This document shows positions 43,665 through 52,798 of a DNA stretch of 64,000 nucleotides, in pieces. This stretch comes from Dyadobacter sp. Leaf189 (GTDB lineage Bacteria > Bacteroidota > Bacteroidia > Cytophagales > Spirosomataceae). The notes beneath the pieces were generated by a model. The model was not told the DNA's origin and searched no databases. It saw only the letters and a program-made list of their open reading frames with translations. The DNA is taken from contig NZ_LMPS01000004.1 of NCBI RefSeq assembly GCF_001424405.1, positions 554,537-618,536 on the forward strand, in the 5' to 3' direction. Position numbers and translations under genes: made by a program. Every line of letters starts with the position of its first letter. Within the stretch, counting starts at the first letter, position 1.

Positions 43665-46487
43665 ATGAACAATGAATTCAAAAGGCAGCTTGCAAAAACC
43701 CTGACAAGGTACCTGACCAGAAACAAGGAACGCGACCGGAATATCCGGTTAATCGATCACCAGCGCTACTTTGATATTGACTCGCCCGCCAGAGTGAAGA
43801 AGTTCCTGGAAAGGAGAAACTTCGGTGTGACCGACACGCAGGAAATTCTGGCGACGGAAAGCAGCCTTCCAAAACCTGCTGAAAAGCCCGTGCAGACAGT
43901 ACAGGTCAAAAGCCTGGAAAGGATACTCGGCACCAATGATCTTGTTGACATCTCTTTTTTATACAAAGCAATCCAGTTTTCGAAAACGGTTGGGCGGATC
44001 TGGCTTACAGACACAGCCGACAAGATCATCGGCTATGGAACAGGCTTTATGATCTCGCCTGTTTTGATGATGACCAACCACCATGTACTACCCGACGCTT
44101 TGACAACTTCGGGCGCCAGGCTGGAAATGAACTATGAGTTTGACGCGGGTCAGGTTCTGCGTGCGTCAGACATTTTCAGGCTTGAACCTGACACCTTTTT
44201 TATAGCTGACGAAGAACTGGACTATGCAATCGTTGCTGTTGCGCCGGTAAGCAGTACAGGCAGACCTCTTTCAGAATACGGCTTTAATACGCTGATCCGG
44301 GAGGAAGGAAAAACCATTATTTCTCAATGGCTGAATGTAATTGAGCACCCGAACGGTCTTCCCAAGCAGATTGGCCTGCGGGAGAACCAGCTGATTGATG
44401 TGCTCGACAATTTTTTACATTACAAAACCGATACTGCACCGGGAGCTTCCGGATCCCCGGTTTTCAATGAAAGGTGGGAAGTTGTGGGCTTGCATCATTC
44501 CGGCGTGTACGAACAGGATTCGGCGGGCAATATCATCGCGGTCGACGGAACGGTGTGGAACAGTTCAATGGGCGAGGATAAAATCAAATGGATCGTCAAT
44601 GAGGGCGTGAGGATCAGTTCTATCCTGAAACATATGGACAGCCGCATGCTCACAGGCAGACAAGCCAGTTTGTACCAGCAACTTTTTACCGCGAGACCAG
44701 TTATTGAGAAGCCGGAGATAGCTGATCCGCAAAGCTTCTCACCGGAGCCTGTTATCGCCAATACCGACGGCAGTGTGACAATAACACTCCCACTATCCGT
44801 CACTTTCAGGCTCGGCAATGCGGCCGTGCCGATTATACAACCAGTTGTTCCGCAGCCTGCGACTGATCAGCTGGCATTGACTCCGCAGCCCGTAAGCGAA
44901 GCCGCTATCTTGCAAAAAGCAAAGCAGGAGCTTGCTGAACGCACCGATGTTTTGAATGTAAGAATGGGCTACGTTTTCGAAAATGGGTGGATCACGCGCA
45001 AACGGGCCATAGTGGTGACGGTACCCAGACGAAAACAGATTGATGAGCTGGTACGCGGTGACTCCTCTCCCCTGCCCGCGTCTTTACTGGGTTACCCCAT
45101 TGAAGTTTCGGGTCCGACCATTGAGGAAGTGATCCGGTTTCACGAAGGTCCGGAAATACTTGAGTCACTGATTAACCCGCCCGGTTTCGCTATGGAGAGC
45201 CGCTACTTCCCTCCCGCTGGCGTCGAGCTGAAACGGGTCCAGGACTTCATGAAAGTGAATGCCAATGTAAGCCCTGAACAGGGTTGGCGTAATCTGATGC
45301 CCTTTTTGGAAGGTACTGAAAGATCACTGATTGTGGGAATGTACGACTTTGGCGCGCCCCACATCCTCAATTCAATAGCAAGCCTGCCGAAAAAAGAGTC
45401 TTTCGAAAAGATGACCATGGCGATTCAGGTTGGCTCTAACGCAGGTGAAGGCACGAAAAAAGACGACCTCGAAGATGCAGAAATGGTGGAGGAACTAAGT
45501 GAGAAGCTGGGACCGAAGTTCAGTAATGCCTGGGTGAAGATTGGCTCTAAAAACGGCTGGGTACCTTCCAGCTATCACATTAAAACCGCTGTGCGAGACA
45601 CTAGGTACCTTTTCCTGTCAAGCGGCAGCTGGCAGTCTTCCAACCAGCCTAACCTGGACAAGCTCGAAAATGTGACGCAATCCTTTTTACTGAAAAACTA
45701 CAACCGTGACTGGCATGTACTTGTTGAAAATGAGCAGGTAGCGGAGACTTACGAGCAGTTTTTGCTGCACGATTATGAAAACAACAAACAAACCATTCTC
45801 AACCCTGCCGAGGAGTCACTGGCGCCTGAGCTGTTTTTCCTGATCCCGGCATTTGAACAACTGTCCGAAGCGGAGGATGCAATTGCTTATGAATCTTTTG
45901 AGCCTTTCAATGCGGAAAGGGAATTTACAGTAACACCGCTATTGTCTCCCGACAACTATTTTGAAGAGGTACTTGCATTGGTACAATCGGCGACGAAGGA
46001 GCTTTTTATCCAAAACCAGACATTCAATGCGCCCAAACCCATGCACGGGAAATTGCAGCAGCTGATCGATGCGGTGCTGCAAAAGCAGCAGGAAGGGATT
46101 GATGTGAAGATTATTTTCAGGAATTTTATTGCTGCCGAAGCGCGCAAAAACCTGGAAGCACTCGTTGAACTGGGATTTGATCCGGCGCGGATCAGAATGC
46201 ACGATAAATGTCACACCAAAGGAATAATGGTGGACCGGGAAAAGGTACTGATCGGAAGTCAGAATTGGTCTAATGATGGAGTTTCTGTCAACAGGGATGC
46301 AAGCCTGTTATTTGAGGATCAAGAACTTACTAATTATTTCCGACAGATATTCCTGCATGATTGGGAGAAGCTGGCGAAGAATAACATCGGTCGTGAAAGT
46401 CTTACCATTCAGGTCACCAATGCGACTGATCCTGTGCCTGCGGGAATGGTCAGAGTGGGTTGGTCGGACATTTTGGAGACGCTCTGA
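43665..46487 (+). CDS. Trypsin-like protease fused to a two-HKD phospholipase-D-like domain
   Basis: This 940-residue protein has no signal peptide or membrane segment. Residues ~90-330 are a V8/trypsin-like protease with a full triad: His140 (TNHHV), Asp186 (ELDYAIV) and Ser262 (GASGSP). Residues ~500-900 hold two PLD HKD motifs, His638-Lys640-Asp645 and His850-Lys852-Asp857, the latter followed by IGSQNWSNDG. A linker (~340-500) joins them. PLD-fold enzymes cleave phospholipids or nucleic acids. Combining a protease with a nuclease- or lipase-type effector in one cytoplasmic chain resembles proteolytically activated conflict effectors, but this is inference. It stands alone, 178 nt from any upstream coding sequence. 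Confidence 0.85.
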   Translation: MNNEFKRQLAKTLTRYLTRNKERDRNIRLIDHQRYFDIDSPARVKKFLERRNFGVTDTQEILATESSLPKPAEKPVQTVQVKSLERILGTNDLVDISFLYKAIQFSKTVGRIWLTDTADKIIGYGTGFMISPVLMMTNHHVLPDALTTSGARLEMNYEFDAGQVLRASDIFRLEPDTFFIADEELDYAIVAVAPVSSTGRPLSEYGFNTLIREEGKTIISQWLNVIEHPNGLPKQIGLRENQLIDVLDNFLHYKTDTAPGASGSPVFNERWEVVGLHHSGVYEQDSAGNIIAVDGTVWNSSMGEDKIKWIVNEGVRISSILKHMDSRMLTGRQASLYQQLFTARPVIEKPEIADPQSFSPEPVIANTDGSVTITLPLSVTFRLGNAAVPIIQPVVPQPATDQLALTPQPVSEAAILQKAKQELAERTDVLNVRMGYVFENGWITRKRAIVVTVPRRKQIDELVRGDSSPLPASLLGYPIEVSGPTIEEVIRFHEGPEILESLINPPGFAMESRYFPPAGVELKRVQDFMKVNANVSPEQGWRNLMPFLEGTERSLIVGMYDFGAPHILNSIASLPKKESFEKMTMAIQVGSNAGEGTKKDDLEDAEMVEELSEKLGPKFSNAWVKIGSKNGWVPSSYHIKTAVRDTRYLFLSSGSWQSSNQPNLDKLENVTQSFLLKNYNRDWHVLVENEQVAETYEQFLLHDYENNKQTILNPAEESLAPELFFLIPAFEQLSEAEDAIAYESFEPFNAEREFTVTPLLSPDNYFEEVLALVQSATKELFIQNQTFNAPKPMHGKLQQLIDAVLQKQQEGIDVKIIFRNFIAAEARKNLEALVELGFDPARIRMHDKCHTKGIMVDREKVLIGSQNWSNDGVSVNRDASLLFEDQELTNYFRQIFLHDWEKLAKNNIGRESLTIQVTNATDPVPAGMVRVGWSDILETL

Positions 46488-46522
46488 ATCCCTTTAAAGC
46501 TGTAAACTAAATTTATTCCGAT

Positions 46523-46924
46523 ATGAAAATCTCAGCTAAGCTCAAAAACAGTTTTAACGAACATTACCTGGAAGTAGCGACGAATGGAGCGACCAGGAAT
46601 GTTCAAATTCCGCCGAAGCCTACTGGTTACGGGTCGGATATTAATGGAGGTGAAATGTTGTTACTGGCACTGGCGACGTGTTTTTGCAATGATATTTACA
46701 GAGAAGCAGCTAAAAAGGACATATCTGTTTCGGGCGTAGAGGTCAACTGCACAGCCGATTTTGGTGCGGAAGGTGAACCGGGGAGTAATTTCCAGTATAC
46801 CGTCAAGGTTTCGTCCGATTCACCCAAAAACGTGATTGAGGAGCTGATTGAACATACAAACCGCATTGCAGAAATCCATAATACACTCCGGATCGGAACT
46901 GCAGTCACGCTTGTTAATTCCTGA
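46523..46924 (+). CDS. OsmC-family protein
   Basis: This 133-residue protein has the OsmC fold signature GGEMLLLALATCFCNDIYREA, with the peroxidatic-type Cys in ATCF. The second, resolving Cys (usually in a CPV motif near the end) is replaced by IHNTLRIG, so classical thiol-peroxidase activity is doubtful. It follows the protease-PLD gene by 35 nt and could be co-transcribed, though functional linkage is not evident. Confidence 0.85.
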   Translation: MKISAKLKNSFNEHYLEVATNGATRNVQIPPKPTGYGSDINGGEMLLLALATCFCNDIYREAAKKDISVSGVEVNCTADFGAEGEPGSNFQYTVKVSSDSPKNVIEELIEHTNRIAEIHNTLRIGTAVTLVNS

Positions 46925-46957
46925 TATGAATTAACGAAAAAACGTTAAACCTGCTCT

Positions 46958-47644
46958 TTACAGGTTTTCAATGTACTTCTGTCCGCCGAGGTAACGCATT
47001 TGCCGGACGATCTGACCGGTGCGCCTGTTGACGTAGGCGGATGGATTTTTAATGGAAAATTTGATCGGATTAGGAAGTACCGCAGCTATCCTTGCCGCCT
47101 CGTTGCGCGTCAGCTTTTTGGCCGATTTGTTGTAAAAACGTAGCGAAGCAGCTTCCACGCCGAATGTCATTTCTCCCATTTCGGCAACATTGAGGTAAAC
47201 TTCCAGTATCCGCTCTTTATCCCAGATCAACTCGATCAGCACTGTAAAATAAGCTTCAAGTCCTTTTCTGAGATAACTTCTTCCGTGCCACAGAAAAACA
47301 TTCTTGGCAACCTGCTGTGAAATGGTGCTGGCGCCGCGTGCACGCTTTCGCTTTTCTGTCACTGCATTGTAAATCTGGTCAAAATCAAATCCCCAGTGCT
47401 TCGGGAAGTTCTGATCCTCCGAAGCAACTACTGCCAAAGCCACTTCTTTCGAAATATTCTCATAGGGTTCCCAATCATGAAAAAGCTCGGTATCCTCGTC
47501 CGCTTTGAACGCTTCCATTTTTCGTGAAAGCATATAGGGCGTCACCCAAACCGGTACAAACCTGAGAATCACTACCCAAATAATAGAAACTCCGAAAAAC
47601 AAAATCAAAATTCTCAGCGCAATGAACTGCAAACGGCGGAGCAT
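46958..47644 (-). CDS. mtgA: Monofunctional biosynthetic peptidoglycan transglycosylase
   Basis: This 228-residue protein has one N-terminal membrane anchor (ILILFFGVSIIWVVILRF) and a GT51 glycosyltransferase domain. The catalytic Glu is in VASEDQNFPKHWGFD, and other GT51 motifs are RGASTISQQVAKN and ELIWDKERILEVYLN. It has no transpeptidase domain, the defining feature of MtgA. It polymerises lipid II on the outer face of the inner membrane. The ATG at 47644 is chosen over an upstream TTG. Confidence 0.93.
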   Translation of the reverse strand: MLRRLQFIALRILILFFGVSIIWVVILRFVPVWVTPYMLSRKMEAFKADEDTELFHDWEPYENISKEVALAVVASEDQNFPKHWGFDFDQIYNAVTEKRKRARGASTISQQVAKNVFLWHGRSYLRKGLEAYFTVLIELIWDKERILEVYLNVAEMGEMTFGVEAASLRFYNKSAKKLTRNEAARIAAVLPNPIKFSIKNPSAYVNRRTGQIVRQMRYLGGQKYIENL

Positions 47645-47765
47645 AAAACTTTTCACTTCAACAAACAGAAACCAACGAACAAATTGAGCGTACAAAGAAC
47701 AGAAACTAATCAGGTTTAGACAAAGAAATCAAAACCATTATTTATCCGTCTACATCCGCTGTCCT

Positions 47766-49046
47766 ATGAATGAAGAGATCCTGAGTTTTGTCTGGCGCTT
47801 TCAATATTTTGATTCCGCAAATCTGCTCACAGATGAAAATTTGAGCATTTCAGTTATCCGAACCGGCTACAAGAACACCAATGCCGGTCCCGATTTCCTG
47901 GAAGCCGGCGTAGTACTCGGCGGAGTTCACTGGTACGGGAGCATTGAAGTGCACGTGAGGTCGTCGGACTGGTTTATGCATGCACACGAAATTAATCCTG
48001 CTTATGAAAGCGTGATACTGCATGTTGTTTGGGAAAATGACAAACCGGTTTTGCGGCAGGATGGTACACTTGTTCCTACGTTGTCACTTAAAGGGTTGAT
48101 CAAAGATACGGTGCTGCAAAGGTACAGCCTGTTGCAGGATCAGCACGAAGGGATTCCCTGTCATGCGCTTTTCAACCAAATACACGAGATACATAAATTC
48201 GCTATGCTCGACCGGGTGCTGCTGGAAAGGCTGAGCCGAAAAGCCGGCGAAGTGGCTGCTTTGCTGGAAGTCAACAAAAATGACTGGGACCAGACTGCGT
48301 ACCAGTGGCTGGGAAAGCATTTCGGGTTCAAACTGAACGATCCCGCATTTCTGAGATTGATGCAGATTGTGCCCTGGAAAATTCTCCGGAAGCATCGCGA
48401 CCGGCCCCTGCAAATTGAAGCCATTCTTTTTGGCACCGCAGGATTGATCCCGGAGCGGTCGGAAGATGTGTATGTCCGGATGCTGCAGCAGGAATTCAGG
48501 TTTCTCGGATCGAAATACAAGCTTGCCGAACAGCAGATGAATGCGCACGAATGGAAATATGCGCGGCTGCGGCCTGCGGGGTTTCCTACAATCAGGATTT
48601 CGCAGCTGGCACAGCTCCTGAGTGCCGAAAGCACCCTGTTTTCACAAATTATCTCACTGGAATCTTTTGCCGATCTGCAGCAGCTGTTTCACTTGCGGCA
48701 GTCTGACTATTGGACACAGCATTATGTGTTTGACAAAAAGGCTGCGGCGCCTGTCCCTGCAATGGGCAAAGATGCAGGCGCACTGCTGATTATTAACGGC
48801 ATAATTCCGGTACTGGTCGCTTATTCGAAGCATAGAAACCAGCCGGAGCTGCTGGATAAGGCGATTTACTGGCTTTCACAACTTCCGTCGGAAAACAACC
48901 GCATTACAAGAGAATGGGCAACCCTGGGAATGCAGGTGAAAACATCTGCCGATTCCCAGGCGCTGATTGAATGGTATAATAACTATTGTATGCCAAAAAA
49001 GTGCCTTGAATGCACCGTAGGAGCAGGATTGGTCCGGGCTGTTTAG
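47766..49046 (+). CDS. DUF2851 family protein
   Basis: This 426-residue protein matches the DUF2851 type found widely in Bacteroidota: the N-terminal EEILSFVWRFQYFDSANLLT, NAGPDFLEAGV, WYGSIEVHVRSSDW and ILHVVWENDKP are characteristic. It ends with a Cys-containing segment (KKCLECTVG). Function is unknown. It is divergent from mtgA, and its stop overlaps a small membrane-protein gene by 4 nt. Confidence 0.88.
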   Translation: MNEEILSFVWRFQYFDSANLLTDENLSISVIRTGYKNTNAGPDFLEAGVVLGGVHWYGSIEVHVRSSDWFMHAHEINPAYESVILHVVWENDKPVLRQDGTLVPTLSLKGLIKDTVLQRYSLLQDQHEGIPCHALFNQIHEIHKFAMLDRVLLERLSRKAGEVAALLEVNKNDWDQTAYQWLGKHFGFKLNDPAFLRLMQIVPWKILRKHRDRPLQIEAILFGTAGLIPERSEDVYVRMLQQEFRFLGSKYKLAEQQMNAHEWKYARLRPAGFPTIRISQLAQLLSAESTLFSQIISLESFADLQQLFHLRQSDYWTQHYVFDKKAAAPVPAMGKDAGALLIINGIIPVLVAYSKHRNQPELLDKAIYWLSQLPSENNRITREWATLGMQVKTSADSQALIEWYNNYCMPKKCLECTVGAGLVRAV

Positions 49047-49240
49047 CCTTTTACGAGGTTAACACCGGTCAGCAGGAATACAGTACCTACCAAAAAAGGT
49101 ACAACCGATTCCCATTTTGAAACGGTGAGCCCAAGTACAGGCTTGTCTGACAGGAATGCGATGCAGGCAAAAAGGAGTACTGAAATGCCTAGAATTGTCA
49201 AAAGCGCACCGAAGAACCGCTTGAACTGGGTATTTTCCAT
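49043..49240 (-). CDS. Small two-helix membrane protein
   Basis: This 65-residue protein consists of two hydrophobic segments (FFGALLTILGISVLLFACIAFL and VVPFLVGTVFLLTGVNLV) joined by a short loop, with a charged N-terminus. No family was recognised. It converges with the DUF2851 gene and overlaps its stop by 4 nt. Confidence 0.65.
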   Translation of the reverse strand: MENTQFKRFFGALLTILGISVLLFACIAFLSDKPVLGLTVSKWESVVPFLVGTVFLLTGVNLVKG

Positions 49241-49314
49241 TGAATTGGTGAAAGAGAAGATGTTTTTGGTAAAAATATAAATTAGTGCCTTATGCTATCA
49301 AAATATGTACCGGA

Positions 49315-50730
49315 TCATTGCACGGAAAGTCCCATTTTCCTTCCCTCTTCCACCATAAAAGCGTATGCCGCCTCGTATTCGTTGGGGATGGTACCCTCCA
49401 GGATCGCTTCCCTTACAAGTTCCTTGATAATACCGACCTCTTTGGCAGGTTTGAGGCCGAAAGTCTGCATAATCATTTCCCCCGTGATCACGGGCTGGAA
49501 ATTGCGCAGCTTGTCGCGTTCTTCCAGGTCTTTCAGCTTTTGCTCAACGAGATCGAAATTATGCAGGTACTTTTTTACTTTTTCAGGATTTTTGGAGGTA
49601 ATATCTGCCCGGCACAGCTTCATTAATGCTTCTATATCCTCGCCCGCTTCCACCAGCAGCCTGCGCATTGCGGAGTCGGTAATATCTTCCTTGGAAAGAA
49701 CAATGGGCCGCAAATGCAGTCTGACGAGCTTTTTGACAAAACGCATTTTTTCGTTGAGCGGCAATTTCATTCTCCGGAAAATCACGGGAACCATCCTAGC
49801 CCCGACTTCCTCGTGGTTGTGAAATGACCAGCCTATTTTTTTGTCAAACTTCTTGGTAGCCGGCTTGGCAATATCATGCAGGATCGCAGCCCAGCGCAGC
49901 CAAAGATCGTCTGTGTGCTGCGACACATTATCGAGCACCTGTAACGTGTGGTAAAAATTATCCTTATGTCCCTTCCCTTCAATGTTTTCCACGCCTTGCA
50001 GCTCAATCATTTCAGGGAAGATAATGTGAAGCAATCCTGCGTGAAAAAGCAGCTTGAAGCCGTAAGAAGGTGTTTTGGAAAGAATGATCTTGTTGAGCTC
50101 ATCGGAAATCCGCTCCATGGAAACAATGGAAATCCGGTCTTTCATTTTGACAATCGCATCGAAAGTGTCTGCTTCAATGTCAAAATTGAGCTGGCTCGCG
50201 AAGCGGATTGCGCGCATCATGCGCAATGGATCGTCGGAAAAAGTAATCTCCGGCCCTAGCGGGGTCCGGATAATCTTCTTTTTAAGATCTTTAACTCCCT
50301 CAAATGGATCAATGAGCTCTCCGAAAGTGCCTTTTTTCAGACTGATTCCCATTGCATTGATGGTAAAATCACGCCTGTTCTGATCATCTGAAAGAGTACC
50401 GTCTTCTACGGCCGGCTTACGGGAATCGGCGCGGTAGGATTCTTTGCGCGCTCCTACGAATTCTATTTCAAGATCGCCCTGACGGATCTGAGCAGTTCCG
50501 AAATTGCGGTAAACACTAACAAAAACATCGTGGCCCAGCTGGCTGGCTACCAATTCAGCGAGGTCAATCCCGCTTCCGATGCAAACAATATCGATATCCT
50601 TACTGTTTCTTTTAAGTATCAGGTCCCTTACAAACCCGCCGATGACATACGCCTCCACACCCAGCTCAGCCGCAGCCTTCGCCACGATCTCCAATATCGG
50701 ATAGCCGGATAATTGCTCTTTGAAATTCAT
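49315..50730 (-). CDS. cca: CCA tRNA nucleotidyltransferase / poly(A) polymerase family with HD domain
   Basis: This 471-residue protein has the class II nucleotidyltransferase head: YVIGGFVRDLILKRNSKDIDIVCIG, with the metal-binding Asp pair in DID. RRDFTINAMGI and DPLRMMRAIRFASQLNF are the neck motifs. A C-terminal HD phosphohydrolase domain is marked by LHDIAKP and HNHEEVGA. It repairs or adds the 3' CCA of tRNAs. The length and HD fusion are usual for Bacteroidota. Confidence 0.92.
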   Translation of the reverse strand: MNFKEQLSGYPILEIVAKAAAELGVEAYVIGGFVRDLILKRNSKDIDIVCIGSGIDLAELVASQLGHDVFVSVYRNFGTAQIRQGDLEIEFVGARKESYRADSRKPAVEDGTLSDDQNRRDFTINAMGISLKKGTFGELIDPFEGVKDLKKKIIRTPLGPEITFSDDPLRMMRAIRFASQLNFDIEADTFDAIVKMKDRISIVSMERISDELNKIILSKTPSYGFKLLFHAGLLHIIFPEMIELQGVENIEGKGHKDNFYHTLQVLDNVSQHTDDLWLRWAAILHDIAKPATKKFDKKIGWSFHNHEEVGARMVPVIFRRMKLPLNEKMRFVKKLVRLHLRPIVLSKEDITDSAMRRLLVEAGEDIEALMKLCRADITSKNPEKVKKYLHNFDLVEQKLKDLEERDKLRNFQPVITGEMIMQTFGLKPAKEVGIIKELVREAILEGTIPNEYEAAYAFMVEEGRKMGLSVQ

Positions 50731-50826
50731 GCGGCAAAGGTAATATTTTCTTGTTTTGCCCGTGCCGGCGCGAAAAAAGTTACTTGTGAGGGTACTTAAT
50801 TGTTTCAGCCATTATATGCTGAAAGC

Positions 50827-51192
50827 TTACCGCTCTAATTGATAATCGCCAATTAAGCTACTTACCGATACATGCAGCAATACCGAAAGATTTCTGATCA
50901 TGTCGACCGTTAATTTTCGTTTCTTGTTTAATATTTCTGACACGCGGCTTTTCCCTCCTACTGCTTCCGCCAAATCAATCTGCTTCAACTGCATTTCTTC
51001 CATTCGGATTTTGATTGTCTCAATTGGGTCAGGCTCTCCGATCGGATAATATTCATCTTCATAAGCCCCAACGAGCAACGCAAGCACATCAGCCTCGTCA
51101 CTTTCCGGCGAGCCAACAGGTGCATTGAAAACTTCTCCCAGCCGCTTCAAAGAAGTACGGTACTGTTCTTCTGTCTTGATTAGTTTAAGCAT
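50827..51192 (-). CDS. higA: HigA-type antitoxin
   Basis: This 121-residue protein has an acidic N-terminal region (SPESDEADVLALLVGAYEDEYYP) and a C-terminal Xre-type helix-turn-helix (LKQIDLAEAVGGKSRVSEILNKKRKLTVDMIRNLS). It directly follows the HigB-type gene (2-nt gap). The toxin-first order is typical of higBA. It should neutralise HigB and repress the operon. Confidence 0.88.
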   Translation of the reverse strand: MLKLIKTEEQYRTSLKRLGEVFNAPVGSPESDEADVLALLVGAYEDEYYPIGEPDPIETIKIRMEEMQLKQIDLAEAVGGKSRVSEILNKKRKLTVDMIRNLSVLLHVSVSSLIGDYQLER

Positions 51193-51194
51193 AG

Positions 51195-51491
51195 CTAAAT
51201 TGTATTTGCATTGATCCTGTCATATTCCTTATGCGTACCTACGAAACGGATGTACACAAGCTGTTTACCAAAATCAAATTGCGCTATCAGCCTGTGCGAA
51301 TTACCTTTTATGTTGAATACAATTCTGCCATTTTTCAAAATACTGGCAGTACCAAAGACAAGCTTGATCTCAGCAGGCGATTTGAAATCATTCATCAAAA
51401 TTGTCTTATACCAAATTTTAAGACATTGTTCTGTGTCAGGATGAGTTTGCCAGTACTCAACTAAGGTGCTTTTCGCAAAAATTCGCTTCAT
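51195..51491 (-). CDS. higB: HigB-type mRNA interferase toxin
   Basis: This 98-residue protein belongs to the RelE/HigB fold. Family segments are LVEYWQTHPDTEQCLKIWY at the N-terminus, then IVFNIKGNSHRLIAQFDFGKQLVYIRFVGTHKEYDRI, which carries the usual RFVGTH.EYD signature. HigB toxins cut mRNA at the ribosome. Both genes of the pair look intact. Confidence 0.88.
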   Translation of the reverse strand: MKRIFAKSTLVEYWQTHPDTEQCLKIWYKTILMNDFKSPAEIKLVFGTASILKNGRIVFNIKGNSHRLIAQFDFGKQLVYIRFVGTHKEYDRINANTI

Positions 51492-51586
51492 GAATATGCA
51501 AGGTCAAAAATAACAAAAGTTCCCAAAATGAGAACTCTATTTAGACGCTTGCTTTCACAAAAGGTCACAATCAAATTTTATCCCCC

Positions 51587-51958
51587 TCAGCTATTCACCA
51601 TAAAAAACGCGGTCCGCGGAAAACGGTCGAAGAGCTCGTCTTTTAATTCGTTATCTATCGGCAACTTGCCAACTGCTTCCGACATGCATTGCAGCCAGGC
51701 TACCGCGTCGTCTTCCGAGATTGTATGGGGCATGTGGCGGGCGCGCATCATCGGGTGACCGTATACTTCTGAATAAAGCTGCGGACCACCCAGGAACTGT
51801 GTCAAAAACAACCGCTGCTTTTCCTTGATCAAATCCTTATCCGTCTTAAACAAACGCGAAATAAGTTCGTGGCTGAAAACGAGGTCATAGAAATCGTCTG
51901 TCAGCTGGCGCAGTGCTGCATCTCCGCCGATGCGTTCGTATAATGTTTGGTTTTCCAT
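51587..51958 (-). CDS. Group II truncated hemoglobin
   Basis: This 123-residue protein starts with NQTLYERIGGDAALRQLTDDFY and includes LYSEVYGHPMMRARHMPHTISEDDAVAWLQCM, the group II (GlbO-type) segment with the proximal haem-ligand His in the RARH motif. Such globins bind oxygen or NO. The ATG at 51958 is used because the upstream alternative is TTG. It is followed by AMP nucleosidase on the same strand, transcribed first, with a 15-nt gap. Confidence 0.9.
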   Translation of the reverse strand: MENQTLYERIGGDAALRQLTDDFYDLVFSHELISRLFKTDKDLIKEKQRLFLTQFLGGPQLYSEVYGHPMMRARHMPHTISEDDAVAWLQCMSEAVGKLPIDNELKDELFDRFPRTAFFMVNS

Positions 51959-51973
51959 TCTGATCTGCAAATT

Positions 51974-52747
51974 CTAATTATCAAAACGCATATGCTTCAC
52001 AGACTCGCCCGAGCGCGCCAGTTCTGTCAAGGCCTCAATGCCGATGTCAAGATGTTTTTTAACAAAGTTGGTGGTCACTTTTTTATCGCTCTCTTCCGTC
52101 TTCACGCCCTCTGGTACAAGCGGATTATCTGAAACAAGCAACAATGCGCCGTGCGGAATGGAATTGGCAAATCCAACAATAAAAATCGTTGCGGTTTCCA
52201 TATCGATCGCCATTGCGCGGATTGCACGCAGGTACTCTTTAAACTCCGCGTCGTGCTCCCAGATCCTTCGGTTGGTTGTGTAAACAGTGCCCGTCCAATA
52301 ATCCATTTTGTGCTTTTTGATACTGGCCGATACCGTACTTTGGAGCCGGAATGAAGGCAATGCAGGAATTTCAGGCGGCATATAATCGTCGCTCGTACCT
52401 TCGCCGCGAATGGCCGCAATCGGCAGGATCAGGTCGCCTACCTGCGTCTTTTTCAGTCCGCCGCATTTACCCAGGAACAGTACAGCCTTGGGATTAATCG
52501 CAGACAGCAAGTCCATGACAGTAGCCGCCATCGGACTTCCCATTCCAAAATTGATAATGGTAATGTCCTTAGCAGTAGCAGTTTGCATCGCACGTCCGTG
52601 CCCTTTTACAGGCACATCAAACTTCTCCGCAAACATGGTTACATAATTTCCAAAATTGGTCAGCAGGATATAATTCCCAAACTCTTCTACCGGCGTTCCC
52701 GTATAGCGCGGGAGCCAGTTTTCGACGATTTGCTCTTTGGTAGTCAT
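51974..52747 (-). CDS. AMP nucleosidase
   Basis: This 257-residue protein of the nucleoside phosphorylase superfamily shows the short Bacteroidota AMP nucleosidase pattern: YVTMFAEKFDVPVKGHGRAM, INFGMGSPMAATVMDLLSAI, FLGKCGGLKK and IDMETATIFIVGFANS. It cleaves AMP to adenine and ribose-5-phosphate. It is divergent from the HsdR-N-like gene and precedes the truncated hemoglobin gene by 15 nt. Confidence 0.9.
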   Translation of the reverse strand: MTTKEQIVENWLPRYTGTPVEEFGNYILLTNFGNYVTMFAEKFDVPVKGHGRAMQTATAKDITIINFGMGSPMAATVMDLLSAINPKAVLFLGKCGGLKKTQVGDLILPIAAIRGEGTSDDYMPPEIPALPSFRLQSTVSASIKKHKMDYWTGTVYTTNRRIWEHDAEFKEYLRAIRAMAIDMETATIFIVGFANSIPHGALLLVSDNPLVPEGVKTEESDKKVTTNFVKKHLDIGIEALTELARSGESVKHMRFDN

Positions 52748-52798
52748 GATTTCAGACAGTTAATTGGCTGGGGCTGCTGTGATGTGTATCTTCGTTTT

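Noticed and set aside
43665..46924. Protease-PLD and OsmC genes as one functional system
   Set aside because: They are close (35 nt), but OsmC is a general stress family and nothing else links them.
52583..52798. N-terminal extension of the HsdR-N-like protein
   Set aside because: The extension is antisense to the AMP nucleosidase gene; the ATG at 52799 gives the expected protein.
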